Shown: in pieces, positions 30,967 through 41,186 of the stretch | How positions within the stretch are numbered: the stretch's first letter is position 1 | Layout: each line of letters starts with the position of its first letter | Source of the DNA: Verrucomicrobium sp. BvORR106 | Lineage (GTDB): Bacteria > Verrucomicrobiota > Verrucomicrobiia > Verrucomicrobiales > Verrucomicrobiaceae | Length of the DNA: 64,000 bases | NCBI RefSeq assembly: GCF_000739655.1 | Contig: NZ_BATR01000191.1 | Coordinates: forward strand, 103,880-167,879 | Reading direction: 5' to 3' | The notes under the pieces: model-generated | What the model saw: only the letters and a program-made list of their open reading frames with translations | Told to the model about the DNA's origin: nothing | Database searches by the model: none | Made by a program: the position numbers and the translations under genes

Positions 30967-31347
30967 TTACTTGATCTCGACCTTGGCACCGGCGGCCTCG
31001 ATCTTCTTCTTGATCTCTTCGGCTTCTTCCTTCGTGACGCCCTGCTTGAGAGGCTGAGGAGCCTTTTCCACAAGAGCCTTCGCTTCGGCGAGGCCAAGAC
31101 CGGCCACAACGGCACGGACTTCTTTGATGACGCCGATCTTGTTCGTGCCGCCATCCGTAAGGATCACGTCGAATTCGGTCTTCTCAACTGCTGCTGCAGC
31201 GGCAGGACCGCCAGTAGCGGCGGCGGCCACGGCGACAGGAGCGGCGGCGCTCACGCCCCACTTGTCTTCAAGGGACTTCACAAGTTCAGCGACTTCCAGG
31301 ACGGTAAGGGCGCTGAGTTCGTCAACGATTTTATTCAGGTCTGCCAT
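30967..31347 (-). CDS. rplL: 50S ribosomal protein L7/L12
   Basis: 126 residues, standard length. The N-terminal dimer domain ([29 protein letters not shown]) is followed by an Ala-rich hinge with two Gly ([13 protein letters not shown]). The C-terminal domain is [71 protein letters not shown]. This domain recruits translation GTPases such as EF-Tu, encoded in the same cluster. It follows rplJ with a 159-base spacer. Confidence 0.99.
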   Translation of the reverse strand: MADLNKIVDELSALTVLEVAELVKSLEDKWGVSAAAPVAVAAAATGGPAAAAAVEKTEFDVILTDGGTNKIGVIKEVRAVVAGLGLAEAKALVEKAPQPLKQGVTKEEAEEIKKKIEAAGAKVEIK

Positions 31348-31480
31348 AGTAGTATTTCGGTATCGCCGTCCCCTGAAGCTTCAGAGGTTTTGAGCCTGAC
31401 AGCCGCCAGACCGGCAAGGAACCATTGGATTTTGCGTATTCAGGTGGAGTCGCCCCCACCATCGAGTCAAATTGAGAAAA

Positions 31481-31498
31481 GGGTTGCCGGAGCAACCC
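31481..31498 (-). other. Hairpin directly after rplJ
   Basis: GGGTTGC pairs with GCAACCC around CGGA, ending nine bases from the rplJ stop codon. No T-run follows in the minus direction, so it is more likely an mRNA stability or processing element than a stop. Confidence 0.5.
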
Positions 31499-31506
31499 AT
31501 GAAAAA

Positions 31507-32034
31507 TTAAGCGGCTTGCTCTTGTCCCTGGTCGCCCTTGGCCTTGAGAACGCGGGCCAGAGAGGCGGCGGGCTCGTTGAGGAGGCGGACCAGCTTGGAA
31601 GCGGGGGCCTGCAACACACCGAGGAGGGTTCCGAGGAGCACTTCGCGGGAAGGAAGGTCTGCGAGCACCTGGATGCCAGCAGCATCAAGGTACTTGCCGT
31701 CCAAAACGCCGGCTTTCACCTGGGGCTTCTGGAACTCGGTCGCGAAGGTCTTCATGACCTTGGCGGCGGCGCACACGTCTTTCTCACCGGTCACCACAGC
31801 GGACTGGCCCGTCAGGACATTGCCGATTTCCACGGGATACCCTGCGCGCTCAGCGGCTTTCTTGACCAGCGTGTTCTTGTACACGTGCATCTCAGCACCT
31901 GCAGCGCGGAGGCGCTTGCGCAGTTCTTCAAACTTGGCCACTTTCAGCCCGGTGTAGTCCACCACGAACAGGAACGGGGAGGCATTGACCTTTTCCAGAA
32001 GGTGCTCAATGAGGATCGTCTTTTCAGCTTTCAT
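31507..32034 (-). CDS. rplJ: 50S ribosomal protein L10
   Basis: 175 residues. It has the N-terminal rRNA-binding part (FLFVVDYTGLKVAKFEELRKRLRAAGAEMHVYKNTLVKKAAERAGY) and the C-terminal helix that carries L7/L12 dimers (LVRLLNEPAASLARVLKAKGDQGQEQAA). It forms the ribosomal stalk base with L11. It starts only 21 bases after rplA, which leaves no room for the L10-binding leader seen upstream of rplJ in many bacteria. Confidence 0.98.
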   Translation of the reverse strand: MKAEKTILIEHLLEKVNASPFLFVVDYTGLKVAKFEELRKRLRAAGAEMHVYKNTLVKKAAERAGYPVEIGNVLTGQSAVVTGEKDVCAAAKVMKTFATEFQKPQVKAGVLDGKYLDAAGIQVLADLPSREVLLGTLLGVLQAPASKLVRLLNEPAASLARVLKAKGDQGQEQAA

Positions 32035-32055
32035 CGTCGTTGTTCTCCTTCAGTA

Positions 32056-32760
32056 TTAGGCGGCGGATTTTACGTACTTGCCCAGATCAAGCTTCAGCGC
32101 AGGAGACATGGTCGCGCTGAAAGTGATGCTCTGGACGAACTTGCCCTTGGCGGAAGCGGGACGGGCACGAACCACGGCGTCAATGAGAGCCTGGGCGTTT
32201 TCCACGATCGCTTTCGGCTCGAAGCCTACTTTACCCACACCGGCAGAGATGTTGCCGTTCTTGTCGAGCTTGAAGTCTGCACGACCAGCCTTGACGGCCT
32301 TCACCGCACCAGCGGTGTCGTCGGTCACGGTGCCCGTCTTGGGGTTGGGCATCAAACCACGAGGACCAAGTTGCTTACCAAGCTTACGAACTTCGGTCAT
32401 GGCGGCGGGAGTAGCGATGGCCACATCGAAACCCGTAAAACCGCCCTTAACCTTGGCGATGAGGTCCTCAAAGCCGACGAGTTCAGCACCAGCTGCCAGA
32501 GCGGCTTCAGCGGCATCGCCCACGGCGAAGACTGCCACTTTCACGCTTTTACCGGAGCCATTCGGGAGAGGACAGGTACCACGCACCATCTGATCGCTCT
32601 TGCGAGGATCAACACCCAGACGAAAAGAGAGAGAGATCGTCTCGGAGAACTTGGTGGAGGGGAGCTTTTTCACGAGCTCTGCTGCTTCTTCCAGGGAGAA
32701 GAACTTGTCGGCCGGAATGAGTTCCGCCGCCTTCTTGTAACGCTTGCTTCTTTGTTTCAT
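32056..32760 (-). CDS. rplA: 50S ribosomal protein L1
   Basis: 234 residues. It starts MKQRSKRYKKAAELI and contains FRLGVDPRKSDQMVRGTCPLPNGSGK, the RGLMPNPKTGTVTDD signature and a C-terminal SITFSATMSPALKLDLGKYV. L1 binds 23S rRNA at the E-site stalk and in many bacteria represses translation of the rplK-rplA message. It follows rplK by 69 bases. Confidence 0.99.
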   Translation of the reverse strand: MKQRSKRYKKAAELIPADKFFSLEEAAELVKKLPSTKFSETISLSFRLGVDPRKSDQMVRGTCPLPNGSGKSVKVAVFAVGDAAEAALAAGAELVGFEDLIAKVKGGFTGFDVAIATPAAMTEVRKLGKQLGPRGLMPNPKTGTVTDDTAGAVKAVKAGRADFKLDKNGNISAGVGKVGFEPKAIVENAQALIDAVVRARPASAKGKFVQSITFSATMSPALKLDLGKYVKSAA

Positions 32761-32829
32761 GGTCTTGTGCAGTTCGATCGAGCCTGAGTTTTATGCAGGC
32801 TCTCCTGCCATGGTTTGAGATTTTGGAGA

Positions 32830-33255
32830 TTAACCGATCACTTCAATACCCATCTGACGGGCCGTGCCAGCCATGATGCGGGCTGCGGCGTCGAGGTCCT
32901 GGGTGTTAAGGTCAGCCAGCTTCAGCTTGGCCACTTCCTTGACTTGAGCCAGGGTGAGCTTGGCCACCTTCTTCTTGTTGGGTTCACTGGAACCAGAAGC
33001 CAGGTTGGCAGCCTTCTTGAGAAGGATGGATGCCGGGGGCTGCTTGGTGATGAAGGTGAAGCTCTTGTCCTTGTAAACGGAGATGACGGTCGGCAGGATG
33101 TCGCCAGCCATCTTCTGGGTGGCGGCGTTGAACTCCTTGCAGAACGCCATGATGTTCACACCGGCTTGACCCAGGGCAGGACCGATGGGCGGCGCGGGGT
33201 TGGCAGCTCCAGCTTTGATCTGGAGCTTGATCATTTTAACGACTTCTTTGGCCAT
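32830..33255 (-). CDS. rplK: 50S ribosomal protein L11
   Basis: 141 residues. [40 protein letters not shown] is the canonical L11 N-terminus; the C-terminus ends [23 protein letters not shown]11 forms the GTPase-associated centre with 23S rRNA. It lies between nusG and rplA in the standard order. Confidence 0.99.
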   Translation of the reverse strand: MAKEVVKMIKLQIKAGAANPAPPIGPALGQAGVNIMAFCKEFNAATQKMAGDILPTVISVYKDKSFTFITKQPPASILLKKAANLASGSSEPNKKKVAKLTLAQVKEVAKLKLADLNTQDLDAAARIMAGTARQMGIEVIG

Positions 33256-33318
33256 CGCTTATTCTTGTTACTACGGTTTGAGTTGAAAGGGTTGGAGGAG
33301 CCGACCGGGCCAGAAAAC

Positions 33319-33888
33319 TCAGGCCTTCTCGACCTGCCAGTATTCCAGGTCCACCGGAGTGGAGCGGCCGAAGATGTTCACGGAGACGCGCAGCAGGCCT
33401 TTCTCCGGATCGATTTCTTCGATGATGCCGGTCTGGCTCTCGAAGGGACCGTCCGCCACGCGGACCGTGTCTCCCACGGAGAACATGAACTTCGGCTTCA
33501 CGCCTTCCTCACGCTCGCGCACCTGGGCGAGGAGGACTTCGACCTCTTTCGGACGAAGAGGAATCGGGTGATCCTTGGTGCCGGCAAAGTTCAGGAAACC
33601 ATCGGTCTCCTTGACGAAGTGCCAGGTCTTCACCATGGGCTTGTTGTTCTCATCCAGCAGCCACATGTTGGCGAGGATGTAGCCCGGAAAGACTTTGCGG
33701 GTGGATTCGCTGCGCTTGCCTTTCTTGACTTCAGAAACGCGCTCGGTGGGAACAACCACCTCAAAGACGAACTCCCCCATCTCCTCAGACTGGATGCGGC
33801 GCTCCATATTTTCACGCACGCGCTGCTCGAGCCCGGCGCGGACGTGAAGGACATACCACTGGTCGTGAGGTGCGGGGATCGCGGGCAT
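33319..33888 (-). CDS. nusG: Transcription termination/antitermination factor NusG
   Basis: 189 residues. The NGN domain begins QWYVLHVRAGLEQRVRENMERRI and includes RKVFPGYILANM. The KOW domain is FSVGDTVRVADGPFESQTGIIEEIDPEKGLLRVSVNIFGRSTPVDLEYWQVEKA. NusG binds the beta' clamp of RNA polymerase and, through KOW, Rho or the ribosome. It lies 52 bases after secE. Confidence 0.98.
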   Translation of the reverse strand: MPAIPAPHDQWYVLHVRAGLEQRVRENMERRIQSEEMGEFVFEVVVPTERVSEVKKGKRSESTRKVFPGYILANMWLLDENNKPMVKTWHFVKETDGFLNFAGTKDHPIPLRPKEVEVLLAQVREREEGVKPKFMFSVGDTVRVADGPFESQTGIIEEIDPEKGLLRVSVNIFGRSTPVDLEYWQVEKA

Positions 33889-33940
33889 GATGGAAAAGTA
33901 TGAGAGAAGCCGGACGGGACAAACTGACAGGGCTGGCAGA

Positions 33941-34153
33941 TCAGAGGATCGTGGCCGCCTTGAAGAACATGCGCATCACGAAGTCAAAAGCACCCGTGAA
34001 GCCGGCAAAGATCAACATGGCAACGAAAACCACAGTCGTGGCATCGGTCAGCTCTTTGTAACGGGCGAAGCCCTTTTCCTTGGGGTCCCATGGCCAAGTG
34101 GCCTTTTTCATTTCGCCCCAGACTTCGGAAAGATAGCGTGACACTCGGCTCAT
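33941..34153 (-). CDS. secE: Preprotein translocase subunit SecE
   Basis: 70 residues from ATG 34153 (MSRVSRYLSEVWGEMKKATWPW); the longer frame would run into the tRNA-Trp gene. It is the short, single-membrane-segment form (VVFVAMLIFAGFTGAFDFVMRMFF), with the conserved amphipathic helix and the KxxTWP motif. SecE clamps SecY in the inner membrane. Position between tRNA-Trp and nusG is the standard one. Confidence 0.96.
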   Translation of the reverse strand: MSRVSRYLSEVWGEMKKATWPWDPKEKGFARYKELTDATTVVFVAMLIFAGFTGAFDFVMRMFFKAATIL

Positions 34154-34188
34154 GTTGTTCGTCAGGCAAAAAAGACTGTCAGGTAAGA

Positions 34189-34264
34189 TGGCACGCCAGG
34201 TAGGACTTGAACCCACAACCAATGGTTTTGGAGACCACTACTCTACCAATTGAGCTACTGGCGT
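34189..34264 (-). tRNA. tRNA-Trp (anticodon CCA)
   Basis: 76 bases with CCA encoded at the 3' end. Acceptor stem ACGCCAG pairs with CTGGCGT; D arm AGCTCAATTGGTAGAGT; anticodon loop CTCCAAA; T arm TGTGGGTTCAAGTCCTAC. It lies between tuf and secE, as in many bacteria. Confidence 0.97.
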
Positions 34265-34341
34265 GTTTATCTTGACGAACAGTCTTTGTTTTACAGCACA
34301 ATTTGAAAACTGCAAGTGTTGTGATGCCTTTTGGCGACAAT

Positions 34342-34376
34342 GCCGCCGTGAGACTTTTTGCAAGCCTCACGACGGC
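34342..34376 (-). other. Long hairpin between tuf and tRNA-Trp
   Basis: GCCGCCGTGAG (34342-34352) pairs with CTCACGACGGC (34366-34376) at 10 of 11 positions. No T-run follows, so the message can continue into tRNA-Trp; an RNA-processing site releasing the tRNA precursor is a fair guess. Confidence 0.55.
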
Positions 34377-34402
34377 TGCCACCCAAACGGCAATCAACAA
34401 AA

Positions 34403-35587
<1,185 letters not shown>

Positions 35588-35651
35588 GGGTTTGGGTGTT
35601 GTAGTATGCGCGTTTGGGTTTGGGGAACTGAAAATCTAATCCGAGGGTCGA

Positions 35652-35726
35652 TGGAGCTCGTGGCGGGGATTGAACCCGCGACCTCGTCCTTACCAAGGAC
35701 GTGCTCTACCACTGAGCTACACGAGC
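35652..35726 (-). tRNA. tRNA-Thr (anticodon GGT)
   Basis: 75 bases with encoded CCA. Acceptor stem GCTCGTG pairs with CACGAGC; D arm TAGCTCAGTGGTAGAGC; anticodon stem CGTCC/GGACG with loop TTGGTAA; T arm CGCGGGTTCAATCCCCG. First gene of the tuf-rpoC cluster, 64 bases before tuf. Confidence 0.97.
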
Positions 35727-35832
35727 GCACCATTAACCGTGGATGTACCACTTTTGAGGAGGCCAAGATGAACTGCCTTGCGTCTTCACGCAGAGGAAAT
35801 CATCACTCGCCGACCCGAAAAAAGTGGATCGC

Positions 35833-35860
35833 AAGTTAGTTGCTTGCCTCGCTCTGTCAA
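35833..35860 (-). promoter_or_regulatory. Strong promoter candidate for the tRNA-Thr-tuf cluster
   Basis: On the minus strand TTGACA (35855-35860) and TAACTT (35833-35838) are 16 bases apart. Directly upstream (35861-35885) lies an A/T-only-rich tract like an UP element. It would give a start about 100 bases before tRNA-Thr. Confidence 0.65.
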
Positions 35861-35943
35861 AAAAATTTAAAACTATTTTTGCATTTTCTGACCATTCCGG
35901 GTGTCGCGGACGTCACTTTCGCCTAATCGCCTCACCCTGAACG

Positions 35944-35976
35944 GCAAAAGGCGGCACGCCCACCAGCGCGCCGCCC
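35944..35976 (-). terminator. Probable terminator of the Gfo/Idh/MocA gene
   Basis: GGCGGC (35950-35955) pairs with GCCGCC (35970-35975); on the minus strand the stem is followed by TTTTG. It lies 22-48 bases after the stop codon at 35998. Confidence 0.55.
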
Positions 35977-35997
35977 CTCCCCTTTTCACTGCAAAAG

Positions 35998-37374
35998 TCA
36001 GGCCGGGCTCACTTCGAACCCTTTGCGATAAGTTTTGCTCAACAGTGCCTCCGCCGCAGGTTTCCCCGCGATCTTCATCGTCTCTGTGTTCCACTCCATG
36101 GTCTCCCCCGGGAAACGGGCGGCGACGTTGCCCAGCTGCACGGCTTCCGCGAGCGGGCCGGCATAGTGGAATCCCCCGTCCGTCCTGGTCCCCTCAAAGA
36201 TGTGGTTGATCCAGACATGCCAGTGCGGCGTGCCGGTAACGTCCCTGGGGTAGGCGAACGTTTGGAACTTCTCCAGCGGATAGAGCCGCGGGCCTGCGAC
36301 GTGAGGAATCACGGCATTGCCCAGTTCCCCGATGACGAGTGAGCCCGCCTTGGGCAGATTCAGCGTCTCCGGCATCTGGGCCAGTTCCTTGGCCGGCTGT
36401 AGCTTGCCATCGTACCAGGTGATCTTGAGGGTGTTTCCTACTGTGAACTTGGTGCCGGGGAAGACGTAGTGCACGCGCTCAGGCCCCGGCCAGATTTCGC
36501 CATTGATGCCGTCATGCTCTGCCCGGATGGAAACCGGGGCGGTCAATTCGAGGGCGGTGAAGAGCGGATCGAAGATGTGGCAGCCGAAGTCCCCCAGAGC
36601 CCCCGAGCCAAAGACCTGCCAGTCACGCCAGACAAAGGGGTGGTAGGCATCAGCCACGTAGGGGCGCTCAGGAGCTGCCCCCAGCCAGAGATTCCAGTCC
36701 ACGTTGGGCGGCGGAGCCGTTTCCTTCTCCTTCGCAGGCCGGTCGAGGTAATCCGTCCGCTCCCTCCCATCCACCCCCACCCAGCTGTGGATTTCCTTCA
36801 CCTTGCCGATGGCCCCTTCACGCAGAAGGCGCACCGCCAGACGGTACTCAAGGTTGGAGTGGATCTGGTTGCCCATCTGAGTAATCACCCCCGTCTTGTC
36901 CGCCCAGAGACGCATCTGGCGGCACTCCCAGACGGTGTGCGCCAGCGGCTTTTGGCAGTACACATGCTTGCCCCGCTTCATCGCCTCAATGGAGGCCCGG
37001 GCATGCGCGTGATCAGGCGTGGAGACGGACACCGCATCCACCTTGTCCCCCAGCTGCTCCAGCATCTGCATGTAGTCCACGTAGTGCGGCACGCCGGGAT
37101 ATTCCTTGTCGGCTTTTTCGAACCGGTTGCTGTCGATGTCGCAGAATGCCACCAGCTTGGCCTTGGGGTGATTGCCGATGTTCTTCAGATCCGCGAAGCC
37201 CATGCCATCCACACCGATGTTGGCCACCTGCAACATCGAGTTGAGCGGCTTCGAATACGATCCGCTGGGTAGAATGAATGGCGCCGCCACGGCGCTGGCG
37301 GCCGTTTGGAGGAACCGACGGCGAGAATTGAGCGGAGACGGGGAACCGGAAACGACAGAATGAGCAGTAGCCAT
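35998..37374 (-). CDS. Tat-exported Gfo/Idh/MocA-family oxidoreductase
   Basis: 458 residues. The N-terminus has NSRRRFLQTAASAVAAPFIL, a twin-arginine signal. A Rossmann domain follows (VANIGVDGMGFADLKNIGNHPKAKLVAFCDID), with VSVSTPDHAHARASIEAMKRGKHVYCQKPLAH, the EKP-like motif read here as QKP. Downstream is GQMGNQIHSN-like QMGNQIHSNLEYRLAVRLL, typical of the large secreted family of planctomycetes and verrucomicrobia. These enzymes carry a bound NAD(H) and work on sugars outside the cytoplasm; the substrate is unknown. It seems to stand alone, with a terminator behind it. Confidence 0.9.
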   Translation of the reverse strand: MATAHSVVSGSPSPLNSRRRFLQTAASAVAAPFILPSGSYSKPLNSMLQVANIGVDGMGFADLKNIGNHPKAKLVAFCDIDSNRFEKADKEYPGVPHYVDYMQMLEQLGDKVDAVSVSTPDHAHARASIEAMKRGKHVYCQKPLAHTVWECRQMRLWADKTGVITQMGNQIHSNLEYRLAVRLLREGAIGKVKEIHSWVGVDGRERTDYLDRPAKEKETAPPPNVDWNLWLGAAPERPYVADAYHPFVWRDWQVFGSGALGDFGCHIFDPLFTALELTAPVSIRAEHDGINGEIWPGPERVHYVFPGTKFTVGNTLKITWYDGKLQPAKELAQMPETLNLPKAGSLVIGELGNAVIPHVAGPRLYPLEKFQTFAYPRDVTGTPHWHVWINHIFEGTRTDGGFHYAGPLAEAVQLGNVAARFPGETMEWNTETMKIAGKPAAEALLSKTYRKGFEVSPA

Positions 37375-37490
37375 GCGCCGACTACTGGCTCAAGCGCCCC
37401 AGTGTTTCAGCGCTGGGTCAAGACTATCACTATCGGTGATTTCCTGCATAGGCTGACGGCACGCCGCCATCGCACCGTATCAGCCAGGGT

Positions 37491-38507
37491 CTATTCCTGA
37501 ACCCGCAGAGATGCGCCGATCAACTTGAAGAGCTTTTGGTACTTCTTGATCCGATCCTCCCCCGCAGGCCCATCCACGGGTCCAAAGGTGTTGATCTGAA
37601 AATTGATCATGTGCCTGCCGCGGAGGACGCGTATGACCTCGGCCGCCCGCAGGGCTTTCTCACCAAGCTGTTCGTACGGCTGCCTGCGAGTAAACATGAA
37701 AGCCGGCATCCCATTCAGCTTGGTCTTCAGGAAAGAGGTGAGCTCTATCCCCATCGCTTCGTAGCTCAAACTCAGCTTCTCTTCTGTAAAGAGGCCATAG
37801 AGCTCATCGGCAGTTATTGATGCTCCATTTTCATCCACCAGCGGACTGATCAACACCGTCATCCAGATGTTCCCATGGCCGTACGCATTGCGGAACCCCA
37901 CCAGTTCCTTCTTGGGTGACACCTCTGCTTTCCAGCTCATGGGCACCTCAAAGGACACTTCCATCCCGCTGTTCGCTGTATGCTGAACCCTTTTGGAGAA
38001 GCCGTCGGCAAACTCTTTGTCCGGTGATGCGGCATACCCTGGATGATTCCAAAGGAGATTCGCACGCACGAGATCCACTTCGATCTCACCTTTTGCCCTG
38101 CGATCCACCAGCATGAGAAACTCCTTTGCGGCTTTGGCCGTCGAGAGGGTTTGGAATTTGGCAATCTCCTTCCTGCTTGCCGCATCCAGCTGGGCGAGCA
38201 TGGCCTTCCCCTTCTCCGGGTCTTCTTTGATTATGTCCGCCTCGATCGCGGCACACCCACTGGCAAACGGGGAAGCCAGCCAGGTGGCGCGAGCCGCATA
38301 CACCTCCACACCGAGGTCAGGAAACGCCTTCTCCAGCTTGTCGAGCTGCCACTCTATGCCCTTGGCGTACATCCTGGACTGGAGCAATTCCGTGGGGAGA
38401 TCCCCCTTGGGAGTCCCCGGAATGGCCATGGGAGACTCCGCCTTCAAGGCAACGGAAGAACATGCTCCCAAGAATAACCAGGTCAGACAAATGGCACGCT
38501 TGATCAT
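37491..38507 (-). CDS. Exported protein of unknown function, possible lipoprotein
   Basis: 338 residues. The N-terminus MIKRAICLTWLFLGACSSVA has a lipobox-like LGAC, so it may be a lipoprotein. The first half is helical and charged. The second half (SGMEVSFEVPMSWKAEVSPKKELVGFRNAYGHGNIWMTVLI ... GMPAFMFTRRQPYEQLGEKALRAAEVIRVLRGRHMINFQI) recalls PsbP/DUF1795-type beta sandwiches, but I am not certain. The neighbours (sulfatase upstream, oxidoreductase downstream) give no clear clue. Confidence 0.55.
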   Translation of the reverse strand: MIKRAICLTWLFLGACSSVALKAESPMAIPGTPKGDLPTELLQSRMYAKGIEWQLDKLEKAFPDLGVEVYAARATWLASPFASGCAAIEADIIKEDPEKGKAMLAQLDAASRKEIAKFQTLSTAKAAKEFLMLVDRRAKGEIEVDLVRANLLWNHPGYAASPDKEFADGFSKRVQHTANSGMEVSFEVPMSWKAEVSPKKELVGFRNAYGHGNIWMTVLISPLVDENGASITADELYGLFTEEKLSLSYEAMGIELTSFLKTKLNGMPAFMFTRRQPYEQLGEKALRAAEVIRVLRGRHMINFQINTFGPVDGPAGEDRIKKYQKLFKLIGASLRVQE

Positions 38508-38565
38508 GCATCTCTCTACATCAAAAACACGACCTGTCCAGCACCGCCCCGCGAGGCCGTCACCA

Positions 38566-39978
38566 TCACTTCCCTCCCTGTTTTACCACTTGTATGTGCC
38601 AAGCCACCAATGCTGTCTTCATTCTCTGCACAAGGTCACCTTTCTCTGCGGAGAGATCCTTCACTTCACCAGGATCCGCCGACAGATCATAAAGCCGGGC
38701 TTGGGACCCATCGTTGTCACAAAGCAGTTTCCATGAACCCTCCCGCATGGCCAGATCGGGCAGCGGCTCCTTGTTTTTTGGCCCCAAGGTTTTGCGATCT
38801 GGCGGGCGGGACCAGAAGATGGGAGCCTGGCGGGAGGCGTCGCTTTTCCCGACCAACACCCCAGACAGATCTTCGCCATCAAACGGGACACTGCCTCGAT
38901 CCACTCCCACAAGCCCGAGCAGTGAAGGCGCGATGTCCATGGCGGCAAACACTGAGACATCATTCTTCGTACCCGCTTTGCCTGAAGCCATCAGGCCTGG
39001 TGCCCACACGATGAGAGGAGAACGCACTCCTCCCTCAAACAACGTGCCCTTGGTGCCACGAAACATCCCTGCAGATCCAGCGCCTGGTTCGGGGCCATTG
39101 TCGGAGCATACCAGGACGATGGTGTTGTCCCGGAGGGCAGGATTGGCGCGCAAATGCTCAAACAGGCGCCCCAGCTGACGATCCATTTCCTCCAGGACAG
39201 AGAGATAGAGACCTCGCTTGTCATCCTTCCACTTCTCTACCGGTGGCCAGAAGGGACTGTGCACATCATCCGGCCACAAGTTGATGAAAAACGGCTTCCC
39301 AGCCTGGGCTGCCTTGTCGATGAATGGCAATGCGGCATCCACAAAGCCGGTGGTGATTTTCGACCGCTGCATCCAGGTCACCGGACCTCCCAACCGCTCC
39401 GCGTTGGCCCAGATTTTTCCCGGCTCAGTGCTGCCCGGCTTCAAGGTGAGGGGCAACAGCTTCGGCCCCATGCCTTCGAAATTCGTGAGCGATTCATCGA
39501 ACCCGTAGCTGGTGATGGGCGGCGCATCATCCACATCCCTCTGACCGCCCAGGTGCCATTTGCCGAAATGCCCCGTGGCATACCCTCTGGCGTGCAGTGC
39601 GCGGGCCAGGGTCGGCGCCTTGGGATCGAGCCAGTTCGCCATGCCCCGGCGTGCATTGGATTCTCTGTTCTCCAGGAATGAAGTGATGCCCCAGCGCTGC
39701 GGGTACTGCCCCGTCGTCAGCGCACAACGGGATGGCGAGCAGATGGGCGAGTTCACATAAAACTGCGTAAACCGAATCCCCTCCGCGGCCAACCGGTCAA
39801 TCGCCGGCGTCTTGGCATCCTCATTGCCAAAGCAGGAAAAATCCCCCCACCCCATGTCATCAATGAGGACCATGACCACGTTCGGAGGCTCCGCAGCACG
39901 GACACTCGAGAGCAAGCCTCCCACAGCGGCGCACAGAAACACCAAAAGCAGAAAGGAGGGGGACGGACGTCGCAACAT
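38566..39978 (-). CDS. Secreted sulfatase (formylglycine type)
   Basis: 470 residues from ATG 39978; the frame extends to 40080 but that overlaps the upstream gene. A signal peptide (PSFLLLVFLCAAVGGLLSSVRAA) is followed by NVVMVLIDDMGWGDFSCFG with metal Asp40/41. The CSPSRCALTTGQ motif holds Cys80, to be made into formylglycine. Then come GKWHLGG and PFFINLWPDDVHSPF, the sulfatase metal/His sites, and VCSDNGPE. It removes sulfate esters from glycans such as algal polysaccharides and needs a formylglycine-generating enzyme not seen in this window. Confidence 0.95.
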   Translation of the reverse strand: MLRRPSPSFLLLVFLCAAVGGLLSSVRAAEPPNVVMVLIDDMGWGDFSCFGNEDAKTPAIDRLAAEGIRFTQFYVNSPICSPSRCALTTGQYPQRWGITSFLENRESNARRGMANWLDPKAPTLARALHARGYATGHFGKWHLGGQRDVDDAPPITSYGFDESLTNFEGMGPKLLPLTLKPGSTEPGKIWANAERLGGPVTWMQRSKITTGFVDAALPFIDKAAQAGKPFFINLWPDDVHSPFWPPVEKWKDDKRGLYLSVLEEMDRQLGRLFEHLRANPALRDNTIVLVCSDNGPEPGAGSAGMFRGTKGTLFEGGVRSPLIVWAPGLMASGKAGTKNDVSVFAAMDIAPSLLGLVGVDRGSVPFDGEDLSGVLVGKSDASRQAPIFWSRPPDRKTLGPKNKEPLPDLAMREGSWKLLCDNDGSQARLYDLSADPGEVKDLSAEKGDLVQRMKTALVAWHIQVVKQGGK

Positions 39979-40063
39979 CCCTTTGCAACGTCTCTCAACA
40001 GACTGAAATTCAGCTGATTCGGGAAAATCGCTCCCGGCGACGCCGTTCTGCCACGCCCACGCC

Positions 40064-40750
40064 TCAGCCCGCCTCGCCAAATCGCTCAGGACTGCGGGAA
40101 TTGTACCCTTCGATCTCTATCGATCCCGCCCCGCCTTTAAGCAGGTGATACTCCTCCGCAAAGAGGCTGAAGGTGCAGAGATCGATCGGCGTCACCTCCG
40201 AGGCATTGATCCGGCCGATCACGCCGCCCGCTTCAAGCGCAGCGGTCGCAAGTTCCGAGCAGAAGAACCGGGTGAAGTTTTCCTCATTGTAGGTCGCCGC
40301 GCCCACCAGGGGAACCCCATCCAGGACGTCCAGCGCAGATCCGACCGCCTGCGCGACGTCGTACTCCTTCCCCTGCTGATCCAGCAGGAACTGCGTCAGA
40401 CGGCCAGCGTCCAGTCGGGCACGCGCGGCAGCACTGAGAGGCAGCCACCAGATGTGCCCTTCGTAGTGCTCGACATGGTGGCACAACCGGTTGCGCAGGA
40501 CTCCGCCAGAGGATTGACCCGTCTTCACGTCCCGATGAAGGAAGGTGGACTCCATGATGTGCACGGCCACCGCTCCGTCCGCGCCCTCTTCATCAGGCGC
40601 AATGCTGTACACGATCCCGACATGAGAAACGGTGGCTCCCGTCGCCCACTTGATCACGTCTGAAAAGTTGTTCTTCCCGGAGAAGGCCACCACATCGCCA
40701 GGCAGCATTCGGGGCCGGATTTCATGGTAAGAACTGGTGATGAGGGGCAT
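40064..40750 (-). CDS. YiiX-like permuted NlpC/P60 (papain-fold) cysteine hydrolase
   Basis: 228 residues from ATG 40750; a GTG 18 bases upstream is possible. The order of motifs is that of circularly permuted NlpC/P60 proteins of the YiiX/DUF830 group: an N-terminal LPGDVVAFSGKN, the His in ATVSHVGIVYS (His43), then a late FFCSELATAALEAGG with Cys164. Between them lies GKEYDVAQAVGSALD. The family includes amidases and acyltransferases acting on lipids or peptides; no signal peptide is seen. The sulfatase gene lies downstream with an 85-base gap. Confidence 0.75.
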   Translation of the reverse strand: MPLITSSYHEIRPRMLPGDVVAFSGKNNFSDVIKWATGATVSHVGIVYSIAPDEEGADGAVAVHIMESTFLHRDVKTGQSSGGVLRNRLCHHVEHYEGHIWWLPLSAAARARLDAGRLTQFLLDQQGKEYDVAQAVGSALDVLDGVPLVGAATYNEENFTRFFCSELATAALEAGGVIGRINASEVTPIDLCTFSLFAEEYHLLKGGAGSIEIEGYNSRSPERFGEAG

Positions 40751-40860
40751 GACACAATGCGGTTGCACTTGGACGACCGTCCACTGCCTCTACTCTATCT
40801 CCGCACCCCGGCCTTGCAACCATGGCGCACACCTGTCGCCTCCGTCCAAAACACTTGGGT

Positions 40861-41106
40861 CTATCGTGCCCAAAACGCCAGCGCGGCCACCACCAAGTTC
40901 CCGGCACCCAGGACAAAAAAGAAGGCCACCATGATGTTGTTCACCATGGGGCTCCAGGACGGGCATCGACCAAGCAAACGGCAGAGTGCCGGTTTACCAC
41001 CACCGCCGACCACACCCATGTGAAAGCCGTAAACCTTCAGCAACGCCAGCGTGAGAAAGGTCACACCCACGACGGTGGGAGGGAGCCAGTCAGAAACAGA
41101 AGGCAT
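40861..41106 (-). CDS. Small membrane protein of unknown function
   Basis: 81 residues with two hydrophobic segments (about 8-28 and 58-79) and a Gly/Cys-containing loop (GVVGGGGKPALCRLLGRCPSW). No family is recognised. It lies between the signal peptidase and the YiiX-like gene on the same strand. Confidence 0.5.
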   Translation of the reverse strand: MPSVSDWLPPTVVGVTFLTLALLKVYGFHMGVVGGGGKPALCRLLGRCPSWSPMVNNIMVAFFFVLGAGNLVVAALAFWAR

Positions 41107-41186
41107 GCGCTCAATCCTTTCTCCCCATGATTCTCCCGGAGGCCGCAGTCACTGTCAATCCCGTCGACCGCACCCGCGCCCCCCGC

